DNA of 64,000 bases, taken from NCBI RefSeq assembly GCF_002074055.1, contig NZ_CP014619.1, positions 1,426,001 through 1,490,000 on the forward strand. The letters run 5' to 3'. This DNA is from Frondihabitans sp. 762G35. GTDB lineage: Bacteria > Actinomycetota > Actinomycetes > Actinomycetales > Microbacteriaceae. The notes under the pieces are model-generated. The model saw nothing but the letters and a program-made list of their open reading frames with translations. It was not told the origin of the DNA and ran no database searches. The first letter of the stretch is position 1. Each line of letters starts with the position of its first letter. This document shows, piece by piece, positions 7,762 through 15,965 of the stretch. Position numbers and translations under genes: made by a program.

Positions 7762-8382
7762 GCGATTCCACGTTTTGCCACGTGGGCGGAATGTGAGCGG
7801 CGTGTTGTGGAGTCTCGCGGGGTGGGGCGTGGCCGCGTGTGGCCGACGCGTGTTGCGACTCCACGTTTTGCCACGTGGGCGGAGGCTGAGCGGCGTGTTG
7901 TGGAGTCTTGCGGGGTGGGGCGTGGCCGCGTGTGGCCGGCGCGTGTTGCGACTCCACGTTTTGCCACGTGGGCGGAATGTGAGCGGCGTGTTGTGGAGTC
8001 TCGCGGGGTGGGGCCCGGCGGCGCGGGGCCCGGGCGTGCTGCGACTCCACGTTTTGCCACGTCGGTGGAACGTGAGCGGCGTGTTGTGGAGTCTCGCGGG
8101 GTGGGGCGTGGCCGCGTGTGACCGATGCGTGCCGCGACTCCACGTTTTGCCACGTCGGTGGAACGTGAGCGGCGTGTTGTGGAGTCTCGCGGGGTGGGGC
8201 GTGGCCGCGTGTGACCGATGCGTGCCGCGACTCCACGTTTTGCCACGTGGGCGGAAGCTGAGCGGCGTGTTGTGGAGTCTCGCGGGGTGGGGCCCGGCGG
8301 CGCGGGGCCCGGGCGTGCTGCGACTCCACGTTTTGCCACGTCGGCGCAAGGTGATCGGCGTGTTGTGGAGTCTCGCGGGGTG
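7762..8382. repeat. Array of seven 93-bp palindromic repeats
   Basis: Units start at 7762, 7855, 7948, 8041, 8134, 8227 and 8320, each exactly 93 bp after the last; the seventh stops after about 63 bp. Each unit opens with GCGACTCCACGTTTTGCCAC (first copy GCGATTCC) and contains GTGTTGTGGAGTC, so GACTCCAC and GTGGAGTC can pair into a hairpin spanning about 51 nt. Units 4 and 5 are identical over all 93 bp. The linker alternates between a CGTGGCCGCGTGTG type and a CCCGGCGGCGCGGGG type in the order a,a,b,a,a,b. 93 is a multiple of three, so several frames stay open through the array, but this looks like non-coding DNA. A related two-unit copy lies at 38767-38949. Confidence 0.95.
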
Positions 8383-8433
8383 ACCGGCGGCGACCGGCGC
8401 CGGGGCAGGGGCAGGGGCGGGGCCGCGACCGCG

Positions 8434-10299
8434 CTAGCGGCGGCTGCCGATCCGGCCGCGGAGCACGTCGATCCGCTTCTGGATCTGCTCCGTGGAGGCC
8501 TGAGCGACGGCGGGGCCGCCGCTGATCCGGCGCAGGTCGGCGTGGATCGTGCCGTGGGGTTCGTTCGAGTGGCGCGACCAGATCGAGACGAGGCGGCTGA
8601 GCTCCTGCCGCTGCTCCTTGATGGTCTGGTAGAGCGGCCGGGCCTCCTGCACGACCTGCGTCGGCAGACCCGTCTTCGGGGCGCGTTTCGCGCGGCCCGC
8701 CTGGGTGGCCTGGCGCTGACGGAGGAGGTCGCGCACCTGGTCGGGCTCCAGGAGCCCGGGGATGCCGATGAAGTCGAGCTCCTCCAGGCTGCCGATCTCG
8801 CCGCCGGAGCCGAACTCTCCGCCGTCGTAGAGGACGCGGTCGAACGAGGCCTGCGCGTCGAGGGCCTCGAACGGCTGCTGCTCGAGAAGGCTGGACGCCT
8901 TCTCCTCGCGGTTGGCCTCGGCGACGAGGGCGTCCTCCTCGGGGGTGAAGAGCCCGTCGTCGGCGTCGGTGGGTCGGTCGAGGGCGTGGTCGCGTTCGAG
9001 CTCGAGTTGTCCGGCGAGAGCCATGAGGCTCGGGACGCTCGGAAGGAAGATCGATGCGGTCTCTCCGCGGCGTCGGGCACGGACGAACCGGCCCACCGCC
9101 TGGGCGAAGAAGAGCGGCGTGGAGGCGCTGGTGGCGTAGACGCCGACGGCCAGCCGGGGGACGTCGACTCCCTCGGAGACCATTCGGACAGCGACCATCC
9201 AGCGGCTGTCGCCGTCGGAGAACGCCTGGATCCGGTCGCTCGCGGCCTTCTCGTCGGAGAGGACGACCGTCGGTCGCTCCCCCGTGAGCCGGGTGAGGAT
9301 CGTCGAGTAGGCGCGTGCGGCCGTGTGGTCGGTCGCGATGACGAGGCCGCCGGCGTCGGGGACGCCGCGCCGGACCTCGGTGAGCCGCTTGTCGGCGGCC
9401 GACAGCACGGCCTGCATCCAGTCGCCCTGCGGGGACAGGGCCGTTCGCCAGGCCTGCGCGGTGATGTCTTTGGTGACGGCTTCGCCGAGCGTGGCGCTCA
9501 TCTCGTCGCCCATCCGGGTGCGCCAGCGCATGGCTCCGGCGTAGGCCATGAACAGGACGGGGCGCACGACGCCGTCGGCGAGGGCCCGACCGTACCCGTA
9601 GGAGTAGTCGGACTGCGAGGTGCGGATGCCGTGCTCGTCGGGCGCGTACTGGACGAACGGGATCGGAGCCGTGTCGGAGCGGAACGGGGTACCAGTGAGG
9701 GAGAGCCGTCGGGTCGCTCGGCCGAACGCCTCGCGGATGCCGTCGCCCCAGGTGAGGGCGTCGCCGCCGTGGTGGACCTCGTCGAGGATGACGAGGGTGC
9801 GCCCCGCCTCCGTGATGGCCCGGTGGACCTCGGGCTTCATCCCGACCTGCGCGTAGGTGATCGCGACGCCGTGGTAGTGCCGCCCGAAGGTGCCGTCGCC
9901 GTTCTTGAACATCGGGTCGAGCCGGAGGTTGACGCGGTCGGCGGCGTCGGCCCACTGGCGCTTGAGGTGCTCCGTCGGGGCGACGACGACGACGCGGTCG
10001 ATCTCACCGCGCGAGAGGAGCTCGGTCGCGAGGCGGAGGGCGAAGGTCGTCTTGCCGGCGCCGGGTGTCGCGGCGGCGAGGAAGTCGCGCGGCGACGTCG
10101 CGAAGTACTTCTCCAGCGCCTCGGCCTGCCAGGCGCGCAGCTTGCCCGCGGTGCCCCAGGCGGCCCGCTCGGGGAAGGCGGGCGAAAGGTGCTCGGCGGC
10201 CGAGTTCCCGGCGGAGACGCCCGCGGATTCGACGGACTCCGCCTGGCCCAGATCGGGGCCCTGCGGCTCGTCGGGAGGGGTTGTGCTGGCGATGCTCAC
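8434..10299 (-). CDS. DEAD/DEAH-box (SF2) helicase
   Basis: A 621-residue superfamily 2 helicase-type ATPase. Walker A is ATPGAGKTT (77-85), the Walker B variant is DEVH (173-176), motif III region is SLTGTPFRSD, and the C-terminal lobe carries MVSEGVDVPR and the arginine-finger motif QAVGRFVR. The layout resembles the helicase subunit of restriction-like proteins, yet no methylase or nuclease gene is nearby. Chromosomal homologues of this type are common in actinobacteria and their role is unknown to me. The GTG at 10299 follows a TAGAAT hexamer by eight bases, and that hexamer contains the dinB stop codon. The 93-bp repeat array begins about 50 bp beyond its 3' end. Confidence 0.88.
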   Translation of the reverse strand: MSIASTTPPDEPQGPDLGQAESVESAGVSAGNSAAEHLSPAFPERAAWGTAGKLRAWQAEALEKYFATSPRDFLAAATPGAGKTTFALRLATELLSRGEIDRVVVVAPTEHLKRQWADAADRVNLRLDPMFKNGDGTFGRHYHGVAITYAQVGMKPEVHRAITEAGRTLVILDEVHHGGDALTWGDGIREAFGRATRRLSLTGTPFRSDTAPIPFVQYAPDEHGIRTSQSDYSYGYGRALADGVVRPVLFMAYAGAMRWRTRMGDEMSATLGEAVTKDITAQAWRTALSPQGDWMQAVLSAADKRLTEVRRGVPDAGGLVIATDHTAARAYSTILTRLTGERPTVVLSDEKAASDRIQAFSDGDSRWMVAVRMVSEGVDVPRLAVGVYATSASTPLFFAQAVGRFVRARRRGETASIFLPSVPSLMALAGQLELERDHALDRPTDADDGLFTPEEDALVAEANREEKASSLLEQQPFEALDAQASFDRVLYDGGEFGSGGEIGSLEELDFIGIPGLLEPDQVRDLLRQRQATQAGRAKRAPKTGLPTQVVQEARPLYQTIKEQRQELSRLVSIWSRHSNEPHGTIHADLRRISGGPAVAQASTEQIQKRIDVLRGRIGSRR

Positions 10300-10307
10300 T
10301 TCGCCCG

Positions 10308-10313
10308 ATTCTA
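10308..10313 (-). promoter_or_regulatory. Candidate -10 (TAGAAT) of helicase gene, containing dinB stop
   Basis: Minus-strand TAGAAT lies eight bases before the helicase GTG. Its TAG is the dinB stop codon (10311-10313), so the promoter hexamer and the upstream terminator codon share bases. Confidence 0.4.
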
Positions 10314-11651
10314 CTCGGGGCGCCACGGCGGCTCCGACACGTCCGGGGTGTTGCGGGGAACGACGGGGGCCTGCGCCGGAGCCTCGGGCGTGTCGCGACG
10401 CTCGGGCCGCGTGCCGCGCGACAGGCGCTTGGTCGACGTGCCCAGGAGGCTCGCGGACGTCACGCTCCCGGGGCCGAAGCGGGCGCGAAGGGCGTCCATC
10501 GTCGTCTCCGCCTCGCGCCAGTCGGCGTCGTCGTCCCAGAGCCCCACGGCTCCGGAGGAGCCGCCCTCGAGCGTCAACTGCTCGAGCCGCACGCCGACCA
10601 GGCGGATCGGCGTCAGCTGCTTGCCGGAGGCCTCGTAGACGCCGCGCACCTCCTCGTAGATGCGGCGACCGAGGTCGGTCGGCTCGGCGAGCGTCTTCGA
10701 GCGCGTGATCGTCGTGAAGTCGCCGAAGCGCAGCTTGAGCACCACCGTGCGCCCGGACGCGCCCGCCGCGCGGAGTCTCCTGCCGACCTGGTCGCTCAGC
10801 CGGAAGAGCTCGCGCCGGATCTGGTCGGCGTCGGCCACGTCGTGCTCGAACGTGACCTCGTGACCGACGCTCTTCTCGTCGACCCTCGTCTCGATCCGCC
10901 GGGGGTCGCGCCCCCACGACAACGCGTGGATCTTCGCCCCGCCCGCCTGCCCGATGGCGCGCTGCAGGAACTCGAGGGGCGCGTGCGCGACGTCGCCGAT
11001 GGTCGCGAGGCCGTAGCCCCGCAGCACCTCTTCGGTGCGACCACCGACGCCCCAGAGCGCCCCGATGGGCCGAGGGTGGAGGAACGCGATCGTCTCGTCG
11101 TGCGGGACGATGAGCAGCCCATCGGGTTTCGCGACGCTCGACGCGAGCTTCGCGACGAACTTCGTCGACGCGGCCCCGATGCTGCAGTGCAGTCCCGTCT
11201 CGGCGAAGACACGGCGGCGGAGCGCCGTCGCGATCTCGAAGGTGGAGCCCAGGAGCCGCCGGGAACCGGTCACGTCGAGGAACGCCTCGTCGATGCCCAG
11301 GCGCTCGACGAGCGGGGTGACGTCGTCGAACATCGACATGACGACCGACGAGAAGTGCCGGTAACGCTCGAAGTGCGGTTCGAGGACGATCGCCTGGGGA
11401 CAGCGCCGAAGGGCGACGGCCATCGGCATCGCGGAATTGACGCCGTACTTGCGGGCCTCGTAGGTGGCCGCCGTGACGACCGACCGCTGCGAGCGATGAC
11501 CCACGACGACCGGCAGGCCGACCAGCTCGGGGTGCTCCAGCAGCTCGACGGAGGCGAAGAAGGCGTCCATGTCGACGTGCAGGATGCCCGCCGTCGCGTC
11601 GTCGGTCGCGTACGCCGTGACCTGCCGACCGCTGCCGTCCTGTTTGCTCAC
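10311..11651 (-). CDS. dinB: DNA polymerase IV (Y-family translesion polymerase)
   Basis: A 446-residue error-prone polymerase that copies damaged DNA. ILHVDMDAFFASVE places the metal-binding Asp27, and GIDEAFLDVTG gives the catalytic pair Asp121-Glu122. MPMAVALRRCP is the conserved finger-domain block, and a helix-hairpin-helix and little-finger domain follow. The GTG at 11651 is supported by a strong GGAGG six bases upstream. The C-terminal tail (Arg/Pro-rich, about 60 residues past the little finger) shows no obvious beta-clamp motif to my eye. No LexA-type palindrome was found upstream, so SOS control is not evident. Confidence 0.95.
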   Translation of the reverse strand: MSKQDGSGRQVTAYATDDATAGILHVDMDAFFASVELLEHPELVGLPVVVGHRSQRSVVTAATYEARKYGVNSAMPMAVALRRCPQAIVLEPHFERYRHFSSVVMSMFDDVTPLVERLGIDEAFLDVTGSRRLLGSTFEIATALRRRVFAETGLHCSIGAASTKFVAKLASSVAKPDGLLIVPHDETIAFLHPRPIGALWGVGGRTEEVLRGYGLATIGDVAHAPLEFLQRAIGQAGGAKIHALSWGRDPRRIETRVDEKSVGHEVTFEHDVADADQIRRELFRLSDQVGRRLRAAGASGRTVVLKLRFGDFTTITRSKTLAEPTDLGRRIYEEVRGVYEASGKQLTPIRLVGVRLEQLTLEGGSSGAVGLWDDDADWREAETTMDALRARFGPGSVTSASLLGTSTKRLSRGTRPERRDTPEAPAQAPVVPRNTPDVSEPPWRPE

Positions 11652-11678
11652 CCGCCGCCTCCTTCGAGACCATGCTCA

Positions 11679-11720
11679 CACGAGCCACCGACACCCGTGA
11701 GCACGAGCCACCGACCCCCG
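11679..11720. repeat. Two 19-bp direct repeats upstream of dinB
   Basis: CACGAGCCACCGACACCCG (11679-11697) recurs as CACGAGCCACCGACCCCCG (11702-11720), differing at one base and offset by 23 bp. They sit in the 122-bp gap between the dinB start and the acyl-CoA dehydrogenase stop, where a dinB promoter would be expected. Confidence 0.6.
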
Positions 11721-11773
11721 CGAGACGACGGAGCAGGGTCCCGCCGACGCCGCGGGGGACGCCGGAGCCTCGC

Positions 11774-12940
11774 CTACAGCGGCCCGAGCAGCCTCTGCGC
11801 CACGGTGGCGTGCGCCGAGTCGGTCGACGACGGGTGGAACCGTCCCGCCAGCACGTCGCGGTACAGCCGTCCCAGCTCGGTGTCGGCCCGGAAAGACGAC
11901 CCGCCCGCGATCGTGATGGCCTGGTCGACGACGCGCGCGGCGGTCTCGGTGGCGCGCACCTTGAGGCCGACGAGCCTCGGGAACCAGTCCGCTCCGTGAT
12001 CGACGAGGGCGTCCACATCCTGCGCTACGCGGTCGACCTGAGGTTCGAGGCCGTCGACGTCGATGGCGGCGTCCGCGACGCGCCACCGGACGACGGGATC
12101 GAGGGCCAGCGAGGCGCCACCGGCCCGCCGCGAGGTGCGCGCGGAGGCGGCGTCGACCGCGAGTCGGAGGGCCCGGCGGGCGATGCCCCGGTAGACGGCG
12201 GCGATGAGCGTCTCGAAGGCGGCGAAGATCCCGAACACGAGCGGATCCGCGCTCGGGCCGACGGGCAGGACGCGGACGATCCGCGAAGCGGCGACCGGCG
12301 CGCCGTCGAGCACCGTCGTGTGGCTCTGCGTAGCCCGCATGCCCACCGTGTCCCAGTCGCCGAGCGAGCGGTGCCCCGGGTCGTCGCGCCGGAGGAAGCC
12401 GTGCACGATCGTGGGTGCCGCCTCGTCGGAGTCGTCGCGGCCGAAGACGCCGAGCCGCGTCCACACGGGAGAGAGCGAGGTGAAGATCTTCGTGCCCGTG
12501 AATCGGTAGCCGCCGTCTCCTGCGGGCTCGGCGCGGGTGACCGAGTCGAACAGCACGAGGTCGTTGGACGGTTCGCTCACCCCGAAGGCGAACACCTCCC
12601 CGGCGGCCGCGTCGTCGAGGACCAGCCCCAGCGAGTCGTCTCCGCGGGCCCTCAGGATGCTCGCCGTCGCGGTCCAGACGAGGTGCATGTTGACCGCGAG
12701 GGCCGTCGCGGGTGCCGCCTCGGCCAGCCGGCTCTGGAGTCGGGCGATATCCTCGAGGCCGAGCCCCGAGCCTCCTGCGGCCACGGGAACGGCGAGACGC
12801 AGGTAGCCGAGGGCGCGCAGCTCCTCGAAGTCCTCGGTCGGGAATTCGTTGCGCTCGTCGTACCCCGCGGCTCGCGAGCGGAAGCGCTCGAGGAGCGCGT
12901 CGTCGAGGAGGAGGGTCGGGTCGACAGGGGCGATGGTCAC
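11774..12940 (-). CDS. Acyl-CoA dehydrogenase family protein
   Basis: A 388-residue flavoenzyme-like protein with the acyl-CoA dehydrogenase layout: helical N-terminal domain, FAD-binding middle domain with FAFGVSEPSND and GYRFTGTKIFTSLSP, and a C-terminal helical bundle ending in GGSSFRADTELGRLYRD. The expected reaction is alpha,beta-oxidation of an acyl-CoA or a related flavin-dependent reaction. I could not place the catalytic Glu with confidence, so a monooxygenase-like relative (DszC/SfnC type) is possible. No fatty-acid degradation genes are adjacent. The GTG start follows TAGCGT by six bases, consistent with a leaderless message, and the divergent GDSL gene begins 36 bp away. Confidence 0.85.
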   Translation of the reverse strand: MTIAPVDPTLLLDDALLERFRSRAAGYDERNEFPTEDFEELRALGYLRLAVPVAAGGSGLGLEDIARLQSRLAEAAPATALAVNMHLVWTATASILRARGDDSLGLVLDDAAAGEVFAFGVSEPSNDLVLFDSVTRAEPAGDGGYRFTGTKIFTSLSPVWTRLGVFGRDDSDEAAPTIVHGFLRRDDPGHRSLGDWDTVGMRATQSHTTVLDGAPVAASRIVRVLPVGPSADPLVFGIFAAFETLIAAVYRGIARRALRLAVDAASARTSRRAGGASLALDPVVRWRVADAAIDVDGLEPQVDRVAQDVDALVDHGADWFPRLVGLKVRATETAARVVDQAITIAGGSSFRADTELGRLYRDVLAGRFHPSSTDSAHATVAQRLLGPL

Positions 12941-12946
12941 CCGACC

Positions 12947-12952
12947 ACGCTA
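12947..12952 (-). promoter_or_regulatory. Candidate -10 (TAGCGT), leaderless start for 11774-12940
   Basis: Minus-strand TAGCGT ends six bases before the GTG at 12940. It is only 11 bp from the opposing hexamer at 12964-12969. Confidence 0.5.
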
Positions 12953-12963
12953 TGCCGAAGGCG

Positions 12964-12969
12964 TACCGT
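12964..12969 (+). promoter_or_regulatory. Candidate -10 (TACCGT), leaderless start for 12977-13771
   Basis: TACCGT is followed by seven bases and then the ATG at 12977. There is no ribosome-binding site in the interval, as expected for a leaderless transcript. Confidence 0.5.
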
Positions 12970-12976
12970 TGGGAAC

Positions 12977-13771
12977 ATGGCTCGTCTTCATCCGTGGTCC
13001 CGCTACGTCGCCATCGGCGACTCGTTCACCGAAGGGGTCGGCGATCCCGAGCCCCGCGTCCCCGGAGGCATGCGCGGCTGGGCCGATCGCACGGCCGAGG
13101 TGCTGGGCTCGTCGACGGACGACTTCGCCTACGCCAACCTCGCGATCCGGGGCCGGCTCCTGCAGCAGATCATCGACGAGCAGACGGACGCGGCCCTGGA
13201 GCTCCGCCCCGACCTCGTCACCGTCTCGGCCGGCGGCAACGACATCATCCGTCCCGGCACCGACCCCGACGAGGTCGCCTCCCGCCTCGAGGGGCTCGTC
13301 GCCCGCCTCGGTGCCGACGGCGCGACGGTCGTCCTGTTCACCGGCCCGGACATCGGGCAGACGCCCGTGCTGGGGCGGATCCGCGGCAAGGTCGCGATCT
13401 ACAACGAGAACATCCACACGATCGCGCTCCGTCACGACGCCGTGGTCGCCGACATGTGGGCTCTCCGCGAGCTCGCCGACAGCAGGATGTGGGCGCCCGA
13501 CCGCCTGCACTTCTCGCCGCTCGGCCACCACACGATCGCGCGCATGGTCCTGTCGTCGCTCGCCGTCGAGAACGACCTCCAGCCCTACGAGCTCCCGCCC
13601 GCGGAACCGCAGCTGTGGCGCGCGGCGCGGCGCGAGGACATCGGCTGGGCCCGGGAGTACCTCGTGCCGTGGGTGCTCCGGCGGGTCCGGCACCAGTCGT
13701 CGGGCGACGGCCGGTCCGCCAAGCGTCCCACGCCGCTCGCGGTCTTCCTGGGCGACGACAGGGCGGAGTGA
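12977..13771 (+). CDS. SGNH/GDSL-family hydrolase
   Basis: A 264-residue esterase/lipase-like protein. Block I is YVAIGDSFTEG, with nucleophile Ser16. The block III Asn is in SAGGNDI and the block V Asp/His in APDRLHFSPLGHH. There is no signal peptide, so it is probably cytoplasmic. The substrate cannot be deduced. It is divergent from the acyl-CoA dehydrogenase gene across a 36-bp gap, which suggests shared control through overlapping promoters. The C-terminal part after about residue 205 is an extension common in actinobacterial members. Confidence 0.9.
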   Translation: MARLHPWSRYVAIGDSFTEGVGDPEPRVPGGMRGWADRTAEVLGSSTDDFAYANLAIRGRLLQQIIDEQTDAALELRPDLVTVSAGGNDIIRPGTDPDEVASRLEGLVARLGADGATVVLFTGPDIGQTPVLGRIRGKVAIYNENIHTIALRHDAVVADMWALRELADSRMWAPDRLHFSPLGHHTIARMVLSSLAVENDLQPYELPPAEPQLWRAARREDIGWAREYLVPWVLRRVRHQSSGDGRSAKRPTPLAVFLGDDRAE

Positions 13772-13792
13772 CGCCTCCTCTCGCGCCGGGCG

Positions 13793-15016
13793 TCAGCCGA
13801 GCTGCGGGTTCGTGATGCGCCACCACGCGGTCGGCGCCGTCAGGGCGCGGTCGAGCCGGAGCGGCACGGCGACCTTCTCCCCCGCGATCGCCACGTCGAG
13901 CGTTCCGACGCGCTCGCCGGCAGTCCCCGAGCGCAGCCGCTCGGTCGAGACCTCCGTCGAGATCGCAGGAGCCCCGTACACGAGCCGCGAGACGGTCGCG
14001 TCGGCCTCGGCCCGTGCCGTCGCGCCCCACTTCGTCGAGTAGGTCCCGACGACGTCGCCCTTCTTCACCGGGGTGACGGTCCGGAACCCGGCCCTGACGG
14101 AGGCCAGCAGCCTCCGGACGTCGGTGTCGAGGGAGTCGTGGTCCTTTCCGCCGAGCATCACCCCGACGATGGTCACCTCGCGCCCCGCGATCGTCTCGCG
14201 GGAGGCGAACAGGAGGCAGGCGCCCGCCTCGTCGAGGGTGCCGGTCTTGATCCCCTCGACGCCGTCGACGCCGAGCAGCCGGTTGGAGTTGGTGACGACC
14301 CCCACGCCCGGGATCGACACGCGCTCGGTGGCCACGATGGCCTTCACGTCGGGGTTCTGGAGGGCGAGGGTGCCGAGGCGGACGAGATCGGCGGCGGTGC
14401 TCCTGTTCCTCGGGTCGAGGCCCGTGGGCTCGACGAGCGTCGTGTTCGAGAGGTGGTTCTCCCGGAGCCAGGTGCGGGTCGCGGCGACGAACTGGTCGTT
14501 CGACCCGAAGGCCCAGGCGGAGAGCGCCCCGGCGTAGTTGTTCGCCGACTTGATGAGCGCGACCTGGAGCGTCTGCCGCTCGCTCAGCCGCGCACCCGTC
14601 GCCATCGGTGCGACCTCGCCGTTCTTCGCGAGGTAGGTGTCGTAGAGCGCGTGGTCGGCCGCGGTGAAGGTGATCGTCGGCCCGGACCCGCCCCGGAGGG
14701 GCCGCTTGTCGAGCACGACGAGCGCGGTCACGATCTTGGAGATCGACGCGATCGAGCGCGGTCTCGTGTCTCCGGAGGTGGTGAGGCTGTCGTCGAAGCC
14801 GAGGGCCTCGACGCCGGTCGCCCCGTAGGTCGGGAAGGTCGGGTCGACCGGGGACGAGGACGGTGGAGCGGGCGAGGTCACGGAGGCGGCGGCGGTCGGC
14901 GGCGGTGCCAGGAGCGTCGCCGGGAAGTAGACCGCCGAGGCGACCACGACGACGGCGAGGAGCGCCCCGACGAGCCGGCGCCGCACCCGGTGGGCGCCGG
15001 AGCCCGACCGGCTCAC
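13793..15016 (-). CDS. D-alanyl-D-alanine carboxypeptidase (low-molecular-weight PBP)
   Basis: A 407-residue serine-type DD-peptidase expected to trim peptidoglycan stem peptides outside the membrane. A single N-terminal membrane anchor (about 14-36) is followed by a Pro/Ser linker. All three active-site motifs are present: SISK (Ser91-Lys94), SAN (Ser157-Asn159) and KTG (257-259). A beta-sandwich-like domain lies after about 300. It is shorter than typical DacA, and the N-terminal anchor replaces the C-terminal amphipathic helix of the Escherichia coli enzymes. The GTG start overlaps the stop of the upstream methyltransferase gene (GTGA), so the two are co-transcribed. Confidence 0.92.
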   Translation of the reverse strand: MSRSGSGAHRVRRRLVGALLAVVVVASAVYFPATLLAPPPTAAASVTSPAPPSSSPVDPTFPTYGATGVEALGFDDSLTTSGDTRPRSIASISKIVTALVVLDKRPLRGGSGPTITFTAADHALYDTYLAKNGEVAPMATGARLSERQTLQVALIKSANNYAGALSAWAFGSNDQFVAATRTWLRENHLSNTTLVEPTGLDPRNRSTAADLVRLGTLALQNPDVKAIVATERVSIPGVGVVTNSNRLLGVDGVEGIKTGTLDEAGACLLFASRETIAGREVTIVGVMLGGKDHDSLDTDVRRLLASVRAGFRTVTPVKKGDVVGTYSTKWGATARAEADATVSRLVYGAPAISTEVSTERLRSGTAGERVGTLDVAIAGEKVAVPLRLDRALTAPTAWWRITNPQLG

Positions 15017-15843
15017 GCCTCGGCTCCTGCGGAGGGGGTGGCGCCGACGCGGAGCGCCCACAGCGCGACGGCGGAGGCGGCCGCCACGTTGAGGCTGTCG
15101 ACGCCGTGGAGCATCGGGATGGTGACGACGCGGTCGGCGGCCCGGAGCGCGTTCGTCGACAGGCCGTCGCCCTCGGTGCCGAACAGGAGCGCGACGCGCT
15201 CGGGTGGATCGGCCGCGTAGGCGTCGAGGGTCACCGCGTCGTCGCTGAGGGCAAGCGCCGCGATCTCGAAGCCGGCCGCCCGGAGCAGGTCGCTGCCCTC
15301 CGGCCAGTCCGGCAGGCGGGTCCACGGCACCTGGAGAACCGTCCCCATGCTGACGCGGACGCTCCGCCGGTAGAGCGGATCGGCGCAGCGGGGGGTGACG
15401 AGGACCGCGTCGGCGCCGAGACCCGCGACGGCGCGGAAGATCGCGCCCACGTTGGTGTGGTCGACGATGTCCTCCAGGACGACGACGCGCCGGGCATCCT
15501 GCAGGATCTCGGCCACCGTCGGCAGGGCCGGACGGTGCATGGACGCCAGGGCGCCCCGGTGGAGGTGGTACCCCGTCAGCTGCTCGAGGAGCGCAGGCTC
15601 CCCCACGAAGATGTCGCCGTCGAACTCGCGGACGAGAGGCTCGATGTCGGCCAGCCACTTCTCGCCGAGCAGGATCGAGCGCGGCCGATGCCCGGCCGCG
15701 AGGGCCCGGGAGATGACCTTCGACGACTCGGCGATGTAGAGGCCGTCCTCCGGTTCGCGCTTGCGACGCAGGGCGACGTCGGTGAGTCGCGAGTAGTCGT
15801 CGAGCTCCGGCCGATCGAGGTCGGAGATGGGGGTGATGCGCAC
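15013..15843 (-). CDS. TrmH/SpoU-family RNA 2'-O-methyltransferase
   Basis: A 276-residue SPOUT-fold enzyme that methylates a ribose in rRNA or tRNA using S-adenosylmethionine. It has the three family motifs: NVGAIFRAVAGLGAD, then LLFGTEGDGL, then IPMLHGVDSLNVAAASAVAL, which form the trefoil knot. The N-terminal part (ITPISDLDRPELDDYSRL...REPEDGLYIAE) is the usual RNA substrate-binding domain. The GTG at 15843 is preferred because GGAG lies six bases upstream; an in-frame GTG at 15891 would add 16 residues. The exact target nucleotide is unknown. Its stop overlaps the carboxypeptidase start. Confidence 0.88.
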   Translation of the reverse strand: MRITPISDLDRPELDDYSRLTDVALRRKREPEDGLYIAESSKVISRALAAGHRPRSILLGEKWLADIEPLVREFDGDIFVGEPALLEQLTGYHLHRGALASMHRPALPTVAEILQDARRVVVLEDIVDHTNVGAIFRAVAGLGADAVLVTPRCADPLYRRSVRVSMGTVLQVPWTRLPDWPEGSDLLRAAGFEIAALALSDDAVTLDAYAADPPERVALLFGTEGDGLSTNALRAADRVVTIPMLHGVDSLNVAAASAVALWALRVGATPSAGAEA

Positions 15844-15923
15844 GGCACGCTCCAGGAGGAGACCCCGGCGCAGCGACGGTCGGAGGACCACGCACAGGAG
15901 TCGGAAACATATCGGAAAGAGAC

Positions 15924-15942
15924 GTTGTTTAGGCTAACGTCA
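15924..15942. promoter_or_regulatory. Weak DtxR/IdeR-like iron box upstream of sirtuin gene
   Basis: The 19-mer centred on G15933 (core TTTAGGCTAAC) matches 14 of 19 positions of the known iron-box consensus TTAGGTTAGGCTAACCTAA. It lies 24 bp before the ATG at 15966, between divergent genes. Only the central half is well matched, so this is a low-confidence candidate; TAGGCT within it could equally be a -10 hexamer. Confidence 0.25.
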
Positions 15943-15965
15943 CCCGCCTTTGAGGAGCACCACCC

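Noticed and set aside
7762-8382. CRISPR array
   Set aside because: Units are 93 bp with repeated linkers, no unique spacers exist, and no cas gene is nearby.
7298-9955. Protein with 31-residue repeats read through the 93-bp array
   Set aside because: Because 93 is a multiple of three, several frames on both strands stay open. The translations are Arg/Pro/His-rich, run antisense to or out of frame with the helicase gene, and lack plausible starts.
11679-11720. Direct repeats before dinB as a mobile-element target duplication
   Set aside because: The copies are only 23 bp apart, with no element between them.
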